From: Tetradesmus obliquus
Lineage: Eukaryota > Chlorophyta > Chlorophyceae > Sphaeropleales > Scenedesmaceae
Assembly (NCBI GenBank): GCA_030272155.1
Contig: CP126195.1
Span: 434,001-498,000, forward strand
Direction of reading: 5' to 3'
DNA: 64,000 nt
Below are positions 1-11,232 of this stretch, one piece after another. The translations under genes were made by a program, and so were the position numbers. The notes below the pieces were generated by a model, which saw nothing but the letters and a program-made list of their open reading frames with translations, was not told where the DNA came from and did not search any database. The first letter of the stretch is position 1. Every line of letters begins with the position of its first letter.

Positions 1-500
1 ACCATGCGCCTTGCCTGTTGACCATGGTTGGCCAGACTCCTGTTGCATCACTTTGACAGCTTGGAGGTTGTTCATGAGTATGACTGGCTTTGATGGATGA
101 CAACAACGAACTGTTTGTGATGGTCACCATCAACGGTTGAGTGGCTACTGTGGTGGTGATCAGGGCAGTGAGTGCATGGCGCCCCTGACAAGTTGTGCCA
201 CCTGCACGTAGCTGTGCCAGACTGGGAAACCCTGCAATCTGACGTAACAGAATGTTTGCTGAAGATTTCGTCGTTTTCACACAGCGGCACAGCTGGCTGT
301 TCAGTGTTGAACGTTGCTGTGAGCTGGCACTGTCACAGTGAAGACCTGTACCACAGCAGCAGGGCCACACTGTGACAGGGGTGCTGCCACATGGGTGTAT
401 GCCGGTGCAGCACAATTTGTCTGTGGCCACCGTACTCGTGTTGCTATTTTCAAGTGCGCAGCATTGTTTAGTTGCGTGTGTAAGCACAATCATCATCACG
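1..500. other. 5' flank of the PSB27-like gene
   Basis: No conserved coding segment was seen on either strand. The stretch probably holds promoter and 5' untranslated sequence for the plus-strand gene starting at 501. I recognise no specific promoter motif. Confidence 0.4.
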
Positions 501-2467
501 ATGTCACTGCTGCTGCGTTTTCAGGGGGGCTGTGGAGTCGTGAGGCCCGCAGCAACAACTTCTTGTCGCTCCGTAACATGCTCTGCGGCGCTCAACAGGT
601 TAGTGGCGTGCCTGTGCAGTCGCAGCATCCTGTGGCTGTCGGGCTGCGCAACCTGGGCCATTCGACACCCCGTTTGCCTCGCTGCCAGCGACTTGCTCTA
701 CAGCACTGCATTTTTCTGTCTATTCAAGCTTCGAAGTTTATGTTTGCTGCTGGGATCGATGCAGGACGCAGCAGGACAATGAGGTGCTGTGCAGCAGGCG
801 TGAAGGACTGTTGCAGGCATCCATTCTTGCCACGTTGTTTGTTGCAGGCCCAGCAGCAGGTAAGAACTGTCTTGATTGCAAAACAATGAGCTGTAGCAGG
901 CTTGCACAGCCAATGCACCACCAACACGTTATCCAGGGGCAGCAAGCAGTTGGTACTGGCCAGGCCAGTACACCAACCACCCAGAACCATACGCAGCATT
1001 TGCTGGATACAAAACTTGTGTGACCTTTCCACTCCTCTTCTTCCATCTGTCACATGCTCGTGTGTGTGTGTGTGTGTGTGTGTGCTGTGTCCTGCATGCA
1101 GCGGTGTGTGCTGACCTGGACACAGCAGAGGCTGGTGACGCTTGCAGGGAGGCACAGCTGGCACAGGACAAGCTCCAGGACTACGGCGCAGTCACAGCCG
1201 GCAAGACGAGTGAGTGCTGCTGCTGCAGCTTCTGATCTGACATTGGCTCTGATTGGGATATTGCGTATGGATGCCTTTGTCACTAGGACACGTTGGTACT
1301 AGCAACTGGCAGGCAGTGAACGAGCAGGTCAGGCTGGCAGGCGGCATTTGGGGCATAGCTGGCAAGCAGGGCGCATGAGCATGCGTCAAGCAGTCACCGG
1401 CATTCGTAGGTATTGCTGTACAGTGCAGCTGGCTGCAGTTGGGCTGCACTCAGAATCCCTTCTCAGCACTATTGTTTGCTTGGCCATAGCAGCTGCTGAA
1501 GGTTGCCTGCTCTGACTGCCTGTGCGCGCTCGGCATTTGCATTGTCGTGCTGCCGCTGCAGTCAAGGCTGACCGTGGCTTGAACACCGAGTACAGCCAAG
1601 CCACACGATCGCTGGCTGACAAGATAGAGCAGTATCTGAGTCTGGTGAGCACGCGCTGCTGCTGCTGCTTCTTGCTGGATGGCTGTATGTCAGCTGGCGT
1701 TGAAAAGTGTATGATGAGAAGGCACCTGTGGTGACTGCTGCAAGGCGTCACCATCCCTGGTGTCAGTGATAGCTCACTCATGCGCCCTTTGACATGCTGC
1801 TGCTGCTGCCGCTGCTGCTGCTGCCGGTCCGCAGGATGTGTACGACAAGCAGCGGCAGCCGCTGATCAAGTCGCTCAAGGTGGACGGCTCCACATGGGTC
1901 AGCAAGTACGCACGCGGCGGCAGCGCCAAGACGCAGAGCGCGCGCAACATGTACATTGCGGTTGACGCTGTGCAGGGGTACATGGCCAGCAACGGGTGAG
2001 CAGAACACATTTGATCTGCCTGATCTCATCATTATTATGTTGTGTACACTGACAGGAATAAGACACCAGAGTTTTTGTTGAAAGTAATGTATGGTGCGGT
2101 GTACGCGGTGCATGACTTCATGGCCAGCAAGGGGCGAGCAGAATATATTATGTTTGCCTTATCGCATCATTAATATGTTGTGTACAGCAATCAAACACCA
2201 GACTTTTTGTTGACAGTAATGTACATCGCGGTGTACGCGGTGCATGACGTCATGGCCAGCAAGGGGCGAGCAGCGCAGCATGGAGTGGCACAGCAGCGTG
2301 TCGCAGTTGGCGCCAGCAGCGTCATCAACACACACAGTTGCTGCGTAAGGCTCAGCAGCATCTTGCTGCGGTGACTGCGCGCAGGCCTGTGGTTGCACTC
2401 CTGCACTGCGCAGTGCGGATTGCTGGCAGTCGGTCTGTTGGCCTGCGCTCTGCTCAGCCAACACTCG

Positions 2468-2500
<33 letters not shown>

Positions 2501-2587
2501 AGGTTGGCTCCCTTCCCCGGCAGCAAGGCCAAGCTGGTGAGGGAGACACTCAGCAAGAGCCTGGCCTTCTTGGACGAGGGGCGGTAG
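501..2587 (+). CDS. PSB27: PSB27-like thylakoid lumen protein of photosystem II assembly/repair
   Basis: Six exons close in phase: 501-598, 765-859, 1102-1209, 1562-1644, 1835-1995, 2503-2587 (209 aa). The N-terminus looks like a bipartite plastid/lumen signal: a Ser/Arg-rich transit segment, then twin arginine (R44-R45, SRREGLL), a hydrophobic stretch (about 48-60) and an AAA processing site near 63-65. This suggests Tat-type import into the lumen. The mature part is helical. Its WVSKYAR segment, the AVDAVQGYMASNG segment and the C-terminus ending LAFLDEGR match the Psb27 four-helix family (WVxKYRR, AxxAxxGHxxSxG, ending GR). Psb27 binds CP43 during photosystem II assembly and repair; that role is family knowledge. 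Intron 5 carries two decayed copies of the end of exon 5, and a copy of the last exon lies past the stop. PsbQ-like is the main alternative. Confidence 0.72.
1061..1084. repeat. (TG)n microsatellite
   Basis: About twelve TG dinucleotides lie in intron 2 of the PSB27-like gene, 18 bp before the exon 3 acceptor, so they form part of its pyrimidine-rich region. Confidence 0.9.
2086..2268 (+). repeat. Two echoes of PSB27 exon 5 3' end
   Basis: The end of exon 5 (from 1951) recurs in the following intron at about 2089-2136 and 2221-2268, with unit spacing of 138 and 132 bp. Each copy carries the ATGGCCAGCAA core and about 80 bp of flanking intron. The donor GG|GTGAGC has become GG|GCGAGC in both copies, that is, GC-type. 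The copies are diverged, so they are probably not used as exons. Confidence 0.85.
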
Positions 2588-2700
2588 GGGGACACACCCT
2601 GGGACACAACCCTGGAATGCACCCATGGGACACACCCTGGGACAGTCCTGGGACAGTGTACAGTGGGACACATCCTTGAGGCAGTGCAGGGCTGGGGACA

Positions 2701-2745
2701 GCAAGAGCCTGGCCCTTCTGGAGGAGGAGGGGTGACACGCATTGC
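2701..2745 (+). repeat. Echo of the PSB27 terminal exon beyond the stop codon
   Basis: AGCAAGAGCCTGGCC and the following bases repeat the last exon (2549-2590), including a short Glu/Gly-rich tail and an in-frame stop (TGA instead of TAG). The copy lies about 115 bp past the true stop in the presumed 3' untranslated region. Confidence 0.75.
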
Positions 2746-3478
2746 TGGGACACCCCCGGCCCCACTGGCAGTGCAGGTGTTGCCAGCCACAGCTGGAAGC
2801 GCTGCTGCTGCTGCTGCTGCTGCTGCTGCGAATTGTAGGCCAGGAATTGCAGCTGACACTGGCGAAGCAACCAGGCTCGGCAGCAGCGCTGGCTGGTTTT
2901 TGGGTTTTTTGGAGGGTTTTTTGGAGGGTTTTTGGCGCTGGCTGTGCTTGAGAAGGCGTACATTGCTTGAATAGTCGGGAGTCCATGCCTGCAGCAGGGA
3001 CAGGCTTGGTGATGTGCAAGGTGATGCAGCATCAAGGCGCCAGCTGTGGAATTTTTTGTGTGTGTTCTGCCTGTGTGTTGAGGGGCAGTGTGCTGTGTGT
3101 GGGAGGGACACACGGCAGTGACTTGTGGCTGAACTGTGATGGCCACATGTCGTGTTGAGATGCTGGGGTGAAGGTACTGATGCACCTGGTGGCGATACCT
3201 GAGAGAGCTGTACAGTTGTGGTGAAGATTTACATGAAACCGTTTGAATGAGAGAGAATATGGCGCCACTGAAACGTGTGAGTGTATGTACTTGGGTGTGC
3301 CCCTGGTGATGGTGCATGAAGTGACGACTGATTGTGCCAGTCATATTGCTGCATATGCTGTCAGGCATAAGACATCGTGACGATCAGCAAGGGTTGTGCC
3401 GGCAGCAAGTATACTTGCTTGTTTTATTGCTGCCATGGCCACATGTAGCAGATACTCGTGTATCGGTGCTGAGTGGCG

Positions 3479-3483
3479 TGTAA
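3479..3483 (+). promoter_or_regulatory. Candidate TGTAA polyadenylation signal for PSB27-like
   Basis: TGTAA is the usual polyadenylation signal of chlorophycean algae. One copy is here and another at 3522-3526, about 0.9 kb past the stop. The motif is short and transcript ends were not available. Confidence 0.3.
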
Positions 3484-3709
3484 AGTTCAATACTGCCAGT
3501 GAGTGGCAGGCTGTTCGAATCTGTAACAGGCTGGCTGAAAACCCTGTCGCCACTGATGTTGACTTGGATGTGAACTGATCCGCCTATGAAACTGAAAACG
3601 GAGTACTTCGTAGGTTAGTCACTAGATGCTATACGCTGCATGTGTGCCCATATGTGATCGTCACCAGGCTGTTCTGCACAGACTGGCTTGCCAAGCCATA
3701 AATTGAATT

Positions 3710-3714
3710 TTACA
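3710..3714 (-). promoter_or_regulatory. Candidate TGTAA polyadenylation signal for TRM13
   Basis: TTACA on the plus strand reads TGTAA on the minus strand, 121 bp beyond the TRM13 stop. That would give a short 3' untranslated region. Confidence 0.4.
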
Positions 3715-3834
3715 AGCCCAACAAAACTAAACGGACATTGCTGGCCACTGTGCGTCACTGTGACAATCTGCACAAACGGGGCACAACAGAACAGCAACCA
3801 CAAAGGCTGCAACAACCAATGCCTGTTTGCCAAA

Positions 3835-5158
3835 TCAGCTGCTGCTGCTGCCAACCCTGCCAACCAGCAGCAGCGTGTTCTCCCCTGTTACTGATGCATC
3901 AATGTACGCCACCGGCCTCACATCCAGGCCACTATCACCCCCTGCAACCCCTTCTCCACCCTGCTGCTGCTGCTGCTGCTGCTGGATGGCTGGCAGCAGC
4001 GCGCTGTGGATCCAGCCACACCTGCCCATGTCCAGCAGCTGCTTGCACTTCAGCCCAAAGCTAATGCGCTGCTGCCTAGATAACAAGTCCGCAGGGTGGT
4101 AGTCTAGTGTCTGGCCAGGAAGGACGGCAGCAGTGACTGCAGCTGCTGCGGCCGCAACAACACCGGCAAGTGGGGCGCAGCTGCTGCTGCCAGCGGGATC
4201 TTCTGAGACCTTAGCACCAGCACCAGCGGCAGAACTGCCACAACTGGGTGTGTCGCGTGTCGCCTGCTGCTGCTGCTGCTGCTGGCCCCTGGGGTGCTCC
4301 TCATCTTGCCCCTCCTCCTGACCTGCCCCTGGAGGCGCCTCATGCCCACACACCGCCCAACCTGGCAGCAGCAGCAGCAGCAGCAGTGAAGTGTCAGCAG
4401 GCGCGAGTATCAAGCTCCATGCCTCTGCCTTTCCGCAACTCCACCACATGCCAAGCATCAGCACCCAGCTGCCTTGCCGACAACTCATGTTGTGCATCAC
4501 ACAGCATGCAAGGACTATGCAAGCGAATGCATTTGCAGTTGCAGCACACGCACATGCATGAACCAAGCGGTAATCCCGAAGCCGTCTGCACCGTACAACT
4601 GGCAGGAGGGTGCCCAATTGCGCAGAAATCAGGTTCAGGGGCGAACATACATCCTCTCTGATTGGCTGTTTCCAACTCACTTGTGCACCAAGCGATCGTC
4701 TCAAACTCCTCCTGCAGCAGGCCCTGCTGCGCCAGCGCCTCCTTGCCCACATAGGCAGCCCAGCCACACCTGTGGTGGCAGCAGGTGGCAACAGCCAAGC
4801 CCTGCAGCGGGTACTGCTCAGGATGCACCAGCGCTGCCAGACTGCTGCTGCTGCTGCTGGCCGCTGCTGGTGTCTGCTGTTGGCATTGCGACCCGCTGCT
4901 GCTGCTGCTGCTGTCAGGTGCTAGCCGCAATGTGATGGCGTTGTAGCACGCCCTGAGTGCAAAATCAGTCGCTGCTCCGCACAAATGCTTGCCAGTCACA
5001 ACCCAGGGCACCTGCTGCTGCTGCTGCTGCTGCTGTCCAGCCATAGTCGAGGCGCCTCGCTGCTGAGTGGCTGCCGCTGCTGCTACTGCTGCTGCGTGTG
5101 GGTGATTGCGCCAGCTGATCATGCCACCAAAGCTGCAGTTGGCTTTCTTCCACTTTGG

Positions 5159-5190
<32 letters not shown>

Positions 5191-8100
5191 CATTGGCTGC
5201 ACGGGTGGGCTCCACATCAGCAGCTGCAGCATCCTCTTCAGCTTCTCCAGCTGCTGCTGCTGCTGCTGCTGCCTCAGCACTACCAGCTGCTACACTGCTG
5301 CTGCTGCTGCCTGCTGGGTCCCCGGCTGTGCTGCCGCTGACGTGCAGCTGCAGCAGCGGCAGCAGCGCCGCATCCTTCAAGTCCACTGCCACGCGGGTGA
5401 GGCGGATGTGGCGCAGCCGCCGGTCAGCCTGTGCACAATGACAGGAAGAATGAGGCACAGCAGCAGGCACACCTTTCAAACAGTGACCACGAATGGACAC
5501 ACTGCCACGCGTGTGAGGCGGATGTGGCGTAGCCAGCCGCCGGTCAGCCTGCAACAGAGAACCAGGCATAGCAACGGCAGCAGCAGCAGCAGCAGCAGCG
5601 CTTGATAAGCGGGGCCAGTGGGTTCAGAAGCTGCATGCCAACACCTCCACCTCTGCAGCAGCTCCACCTGCAGGCACCCTTGAACACACAGCGAGTACAT
5701 GTTCGTGTGTGCATGTACGTGCTGCATGCGTTGTCTCTGTGTCCACGCCTCAGGTTCTATCAGTGCACTCACACCCGCACCTTCTTGGCGAAGTTGCCCA
5801 TCCTGTCCAGCAGCACCACATCCTGTGCGCTCGTGCCACATGCTGCATGCTGTGTCTGTCTGTGTGTTCTACATAGTATGCCTAATGTTCAAGACGGTGC
5901 CCAGAGCCGCACCTTCTTGGCGAAATTGCCCATCCTGTCCAGCAGCACCACATCCTGTGCGCTCGTGCCACATGCTGCATGCTGTGTCTGTCTGTGTGTT
6001 CTACATAGTATGCCTCATGTTCAAGACGGTGCCCAGAGCCGCACCTTCTTGGCGAAATTGCCCATCCTGTCCAGCAGCACCACATCCTGTGCGCTCGTGC
6101 CACATGCTGCATGCTGTGTCTGTCTGTGTGTTCTACATAGTATGCCTCATGTTCAAGACGGTGCCCAGAGCCGCACCTTCTTGGCGAAATTGCCTATCCT
6201 GTCCAGCAGTATGACGTCTTGTGCATTGCACACCTGGTGCAGCCAGGCGGATAGGAAGCCCTTGCCCGCACCCAGCTCCAGAAACACAGTTGATGACGGC
6301 TGGCGCAGCAGCCCCGCGGCCTGCATGTTGCCTGTGGCAGTCGGCAGCATAGCAGCAGGGGCATGGTTAAAGACGGCCGCAAGCAACTTGCAAATTTTGC
6401 ACAGCCTATCCCGCTGTCTACACTCCGGACTGCTCAGCCATGGAGGCAGCAACCAGCAGCAGCAGCAGCATTCATCCAATGCATTGCTCACCTACGAGCG
6501 AGGCGTGCTGCGCTGCGTGCTTGCCATCAAAGGGCATCAGTCGGCAGTGTAGCAGCAGGGGTGTGGTTGAAGACGGTTGTAAGCAGTTCTGCAACACGGC
6601 CTGCATAGCCACGTTTGTGCCTACACTCCGACAACCTGCTAAGCAATGTAAGAACATGCATTTGCTGCATGCCTTGTCACGCATTTCAGCTCCTTGGCGC
6701 ACGCTCGACGACGGCTGTTGCAGCAGCCGCACGACTTGCATGTTGCCTGTCAGAGATGGCCAGGACAGGTGCGGCAGGAGCAGAGGCATATACCAGCCAA
6801 GACGGCTGTTAGCACCTTCGGCGTCAGTAGGTGCTGCCACATTGACCAGCAGCAGCAGCAATCACCCTAATCACGGCTCACCTACGAGAGAGGCGTGCTG
6901 CACCGCGTTGAAGGGCATTAGCAGCATTTCCCCAATGCATTGCTCACCTACGAGCGATGCGTGCTGCGCCGCATGCTTGCCATCAAAGGGCATGAGCGGG
7001 TCCAGCCGCCGGCTGAACTCAAACAGCGCCGCCACGTCTCCATCAGCGCCGCCCAGCACGCGCTGCGAGGACGGAAATGCGCCTGACAGCGCAGCGTGCG
7101 CAGCCTCCACCTGCGAAGGGGTTACGTGAGGCAAAACAGGTTGCAGCGGACAGTGCAGCAAAGGGGAGATAGGCGGGTAAGCCATCAGAGCCAACACCAA
7201 TGAAACACGGTGTTGTCGTTGTTGCCTGCTGTCTGCTTCCTGCACTACAGAGTGCACAGGTGGCAGAGCCGCAGCTGCTGTGCTAAAATCTGCAGTGACA
7301 AACAGTTAGGGTGTATGCAGGTATAACCGTGCTGCTGCTGCACACCACATGCAGCCACAGACATGCATGGCAGTACCTGCATATGCCCAACAGCTTCTCT
7401 CTGCACATCCACACTTCGTTTGCCTGGGCAGTTCTTCACTCCTATTGCTGTAAATGTCAGAAAACCAGGCCTGAGCACATGCCAGCACATACTCTGCTTT
7501 CGCTGTGCTGCTTTTCCCGCACCTTGGCTACAAACTCAGCAAACCAGGCCGGGCCGTGCTGCATGGCTGCAGCCTGCCGCCGGTCTGCATTGCCGCCCAA
7601 AAATGACGCAGAGGCCTCAGCAGACACCCGCGCAGCCTCCTCGCTTGGAAGCTCAAAACACAACGGTCCCTTGCTCCTGCTGCTGCTGCCGCTGCTGTTG
7701 CTGCTGCTGCGGTCTGCAGCTCGCTCACGCTGCCGCTGCCTGCGCTGTTGCTGCTGTTGTAGGGTGAGCTGGCGCTGCTGCAGCTGCAGCAGGGCCTGCT
7801 GCGGGTCCACTGCGCCTGTGTTGAGGTTCTCACAGAAGTAAGGCTGCGCCTGCAGAGGCAGCAGCACATATACAAACAGAAACAGTCTGATGTGGAGTGT
7901 GCACGGCGCAGGAACTCTGGCGCAATGCGAGGAGCACGTGCACTGCTTGCTCTATGGGCACAGCGACATGCACACATTTCCATTGCTTAAGAACATGTTT
8001 ATGGTGTGAGTTGCATCCATCACGTCACTGAGCGTGTGCAGTTTGATGTATGCTGCAACTCCTGCTGCTGGTTGATGCCAGGGGCGCTGCTGCTGCTGCT

Positions 8101-8391
8101 GCTGCTGCTGGAGCAGCTGCACCTGCTGCCTGAGCTGGGCAGGAAGCTGGGGACTGCACAGCGTTCACCCTTTGCAGTTGCTGCCTGCAGTGCTGCTGGA
8201 CACGTGCAGCTACAACACACGCTGAGCTGTGGTTAGCAGCCATGCTGGCTATGTGGTGGTGGTGCAGTGCAATAGAGTGCCAGGAGCTTCTCGCTTAGAG
8301 GCTCACCCTTGCAGCTGCTGCCTGTATTGCTGCTGGGCACTTCCTGATGTGCTGCTGCAGCAGGCTGGCAGGCACATCACTGCAAATTGAA

Positions 8392-8460
<69 letters not shown>

Positions 8461-9111
8461 ATCAGGGCAGACGAGTACTGCAGCAGTATGCAGGCATGAC
8501 ACTCAAGTTGCACAGTTTGCACAGTTTGCAGTGGCTGGCAACTGCTTGGGTGCTATCACAGTGCCTCCTGAATTACATCAGCGGCCTGATACTGGCTGAT
8601 GTTTGTAGCAACCCAGAGGAATATCTGCCGCAGGCGCAACAAGCGCCTCGGACGCTGGAAACAGCTGCATGTCCTTCGGCGGCATTGCAGGGACTCCTGG
8701 CAGTAAAAATAACTAAATAGCTACACAGCGAGCGCAGCTTGTCTGCTGCTAGTCTGCTGCAGAATCTGTTGTCTGTTCGCTGCGCATCTACTCTTCACAC
8801 TGCTGCTAATGGTCTGCTGCTGGGCCGAGCTGCTCACTGGTTGGGGTTGGGCAGTGCACATGTGCAACTGCTGCTAGTCTGCTTTTGCCTGCTGCTCGTC
8901 TGCTGGATATTTGCTGCCTATCTAACGCCACAGAACAGCTTTTCTGCTGCTGAAAAGCCAAGCAGCTCACTGGTTGGGGTTGGCTGGGCAGGGCACCCGT
9001 GCCTCGCCTCCGCCTGTGACAGAGAAGAGGTGGTTGCCGCAGTAGCGCTGCCCGGGCTTGCAGGGCCAGTTGCACAGCCGCTTCTTGCCTGACATGAAGA
9101 ACTGACAGCCA

Positions 9112-9143
<32 letters not shown>

Positions 9144-9239
9144 CGCTGCTGCTGTTGTTTCTTGTGATGGTGCTGCTGCTGGGTGAGGTGCCTGCATCTG
9201 GTCAGGAGCAGCATCCTGGCTGCTGCCTAAGCCTGACAT
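3835..9239 (-). CDS. TRM13: tRNA 2'-O-methyltransferase TRM13
   Basis: Seven exons close in phase: 9239-8971, 8379-8307, 7849-7523, 7110-6948, 6331-6177, 5428-4681, 4361-3835 (753 aa). TRM13 methylates the 2'-O of residue 4 in the acceptor stem of some tRNAs. Visible domains in order: CCCH zinc finger (C45, C56, C67, H70 in CNWPCKPGQRYCGNH); CHHC zinc finger (C84, H90, H100, C104, with H90 split by intron 1); AQPYFCENLN; SAM-binding motif FLELGAGKGFLS (294-303); GKHLCGAATD (about 473); ATCCHHRCGW...YVGKE...WCTSWAVCGH; and the closing KCKQLLDMGRCGW with ENTLLLVGRV. Length is above the usual 450-500 aa because poly-Gln, poly-Ala and poly-Ser tracts are inserted, even between catalytic motifs. 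Introns 1, 2, 4 and 5 hold tandem copies of exon edges. Confidence 0.93.
5500..5550 (-). repeat. Echo of TRM13 exon 6 5' end
   Basis: The exon 6 start with its CAG acceptor (ADRRLRHIRLTRVAV, 5428 downward) is repeated about 116 bp upstream in intron 5, with a small insertion after ADRRL. Confidence 0.85.
5779..6174 (-). repeat. Three-unit 132-bp tandem array of TRM13 exon 5 3' end
   Basis: The exon 5 end (VILLDRIGNFAKK) with its AAG|GTGCGG donor recurs three times in intron 5. Donors fall at about 5779, 5910, 6043 and (true site) 6175, a period of 131-133 bp. Copies are over 95% alike and keep both the exon piece and the intron piece, so several identical donors are available. Confidence 0.95.
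6491..6920 (-). repeat. Echoes of TRM13 exon 4 3' end and exon 5 5' end
   Basis: Exon 4's end (LMPFDGKHAAQHASLV|GTGAGC) is copied at 6891-6917 (with a deletion) and almost perfectly at 6491-6540. Between them, 6702-6747 copies the start of exon 5 with its acceptor (GNMQxxxLLxQPSS), and 6563-6605 is a more decayed copy. The duplicated block therefore spans exon 4 end, intron 4 and exon 5 start. Confidence 0.85.
8163..8200 (-). repeat. Echo of TRM13 exon 2 3' end
   Basis: The stretch resembles the exon 2 end and donor (8307-8340, AAIQAAAAR|GTGAGC), with several substitutions and GTGAAC in place of GTGAGC. It lies in intron 2. Confidence 0.6.
8396..8457. repeat. (GCA)n trinucleotide tract
   Basis: About twenty GCA/CAG units lie in TRM13 intron 1. 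On the sense (minus) strand this is a (CTG)n run just before the CTCTTTTCAATTTGCAG acceptor. Confidence 0.95.
8831..8852 (-). repeat. Echo of TRM13 exon 1 3' end
   Basis: GCTCACTGGTTGGGGTTGG repeats the end of exon 1 with its donor (8966-8984), about 134 bp further into intron 1. Confidence 0.7.
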
Positions 9240-9933
9240 GATGACAGAAGGCCCGCCTGGATGTAGGACAGCTCCTGCTGTTGTCTTCGAGTTGCAGGTT
9301 TGTCCCCTTCAGCGTTACTGTGATGTGCTGGTGTTGCTGGAGTGGTCAACTGCTGGGCTGCTGCTGCCACTGCTGCTGCTGCTACTGCTGCCCGGCAGCC
9401 TACCACAACAAAGAGCACCTAAGATGAATGTTGTGGTTACGTAATATTTGGCACGTCAGTTGCGAGATGTTGGCTCAGTCCTGACAGACACAACTCGCCA
9501 AATGGCGCCGACCGAGCCTTTCAAGCAACCACGACAGCCGTCGTGCGGTTGTAATATTGCAACATCCACCCAAACACTCGAAAATCTTGTACCTCATTAC
9601 TAATTGCTGGGGCACAGCGAGGGTAGTACTCCCTAGCAGAGGTCCGTCTTTGTCATTGTGCCTGCAGGCCTTCCAGCAACCCCAGCACTTAACTTGCAAC
9701 CAGTAGCTTCCCTGCCGCAGTGCGTGCAGATGTACTGCTCATTGCAGCTATTGAATGACAGTTAGCTAGTGCCGGCTGCAACCCAACTTTAGCTCTTGTC
9801 CCCTTGCCTTTGAAACTAGCGCTGCGCTCCCTCCTGCAGCTGCACCACACATCTACAACAGCACACGTTTGCACCACCTGCAGCACCTGCAACTGCAGCT
9901 GAAGCTGAAGCTGACCGTTTGAAAAGAGTTGTA
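9240..9933. promoter_or_regulatory. Shared 5' region of TRM13 (-) and DUF952 gene (+)
   Basis: The two genes diverge from this 694-bp stretch, which has no conserved coding sequence and is likely a bidirectional promoter. It includes (CTG)n runs near 9360-9390 and a more AT-balanced stretch at 9420-9620. No TATA box could be assigned with confidence. Confidence 0.5.
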
Positions 9934-11175
9934 ATGGCTTCCACGGATGTTGGCACAGACCATGGCACCCTGTACCACCTGGTGCAGCAGGAGGTGTGGC
10001 AGCAGTGCAAGGCTGCTGCGCAACCATACTTCCCACCAACCTATGGGGTGCGCCTCGAGCTGCGCAGCTGCCATTTTCAATCATAAGATCATACAGTCTA
10101 AAACGCAGACCTGCAGTTGAAGCAGCAGGTCGGGACGCCAGCAGCTGCTGCAGCAGTACGCACTGCGCTGTTGCCAGCAGTAGACAAGCCACCAGCCCAT
10201 CCAGCATACTTGCCTGCCCTGCAGGCGGACAGGGCTTCATCCACCTCACCAATAAGCCCCATCTTCTGCACTACCTGAGCACACAGCCTCCCACACACCA
10301 ATGTAGCACTGTGTAACGTGCCTGCCCTGCTGTCTGCTTCGCAGGCTGACGGCTTCATCCACCTCACCAAGGAGCCGCAGCTCCTGCTGGGAGTGGCCAA
10401 CCACTTCTACACAACAGTACCCGGCACATTCCTGGTGCTGGCCATAGACTCGACCAAGCTCAGCAGCAAGGTGGGCTTGGAGCGGCAGCAGCGACGCTGC
10501 CACTGGCACTGCCACTGGCACTGGCACTGGTGTTCCAGCAGCGCCCAGCAGCGCCTGCTGTCACGTGGGCGCACATATTGACTGCCCGCTGCATGCTGCG
10601 GCTGCCTGGCATCAACCAGCCGAACCAGCCCTAGCCCTAGCCCTGGCTGTCGCAGCAATGGAGCAGCACACTCCCCGCTGGATTTGATCTTCCTCGCTGC
10701 CGCTGCACTGCATGCTGTGCCTGCGCCTGCTGCTGCAGGTGGTGTTTGAGGCGGCAGCGCCCGTGGGTGACCAGCCGCCGCTGGAGAAGCAGCAGCAGTT
10801 CCCACACCTGGTGAGCGTGCGGCCAGAGCACAGCTTCATCATCATCATGTAACTGATCAAGCCATAGCACAGCTTCATGTGGGTGCTGACACCCTTGTCG
10901 ATGAAACATAGTCTTTTGCTGTGGTCATTTCCTTGCAGCAGTGCGCCGACAGTGCAGCGTGCATCAGAGACATCAGCAGAACTCCAGCAGCAATGGTGCT
11001 ACACACACTGATCTTCACCAGGTGGTTTGCTGCTGCTGCTGCTGCCGTCCTGCTGCTGCTGCTGCTGCTGCTGCAGTACAGCACCATCGACTTTGCAGCT
11101 GTCAGCGCAGAGCTGCCAGTGGAGAGGGCGGCAGACGGCACCTTCCTTGCCATTGTGGGGCTGCCAGAGCAGTAG
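9934..11175 (+). CDS. DUF952 family protein
   Basis: Four phase-0 exons: 9934-10047, 10345-10470, 10739-10810, 11077-11175 (136 aa). The order of motifs fits DUF952: LYHLVQQEVWQQC near the start, ADGFIHLTKE in the middle, LLGVANHFY, then LVLAIDSTKL, VVFE, FPHLYSTIDFAAV and a terminal LAIVGLPEQ. Members are small, mostly bacterial and algal proteins of unknown biochemical function, about 110-120 aa long; I assign none here. No signal peptide or membrane segment is visible. The start at 9934 gives a short N-terminus before the conserved LYHL. Intron 1 holds a copy of the exon 2 start, and a copy of the last exon follows the stop. Confidence 0.85.
10208..10265 (+). repeat. Echo of DUF952 exon 2 5' end
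   Basis: CTGCCCTGCAG plus GGCTTCATCCACCTCACCAA repeats the true acceptor and exon 2 start (10334-10372), about 134 bp upstream in intron 1. It offers a decoy 3' splice site. Confidence 0.85.
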
Positions 11176-11232
11176 CCAGCGGTTTGTGGACTAGTCAACG
11201 TTTGACCAGCCGCTGGTCTGGCAGTTGACTTT

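Larger units (their letters stand above)
2588..3834. other. Convergent 3' region between PSB27-like and TRM13
   Basis: No conserved coding sequence was seen. It contains short GGGACAC-rich direct repeats (about 2590-2670), a copy of the PSB27 last exon (2701-2745), a (GCT)n run near 2803-2829, a GGGTTTTTTGGA-type repeat (2895-2935) and candidate polyadenylation signals for both flanking genes. Confidence 0.6.

Noticed and set aside
5760..6230. CRISPR-like regularly spaced repeats
   Set aside because: The 132-bp units are tandem copies of an exon end plus intron with no unique spacers, in a eukaryotic gene.
8295..8522. Poly-Leu membrane-like frame
   Set aside because: The Leu run is a (CTG)n tract in TRM13 intron 1. 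Only the segment after the acceptor (second zinc finger) is coding.
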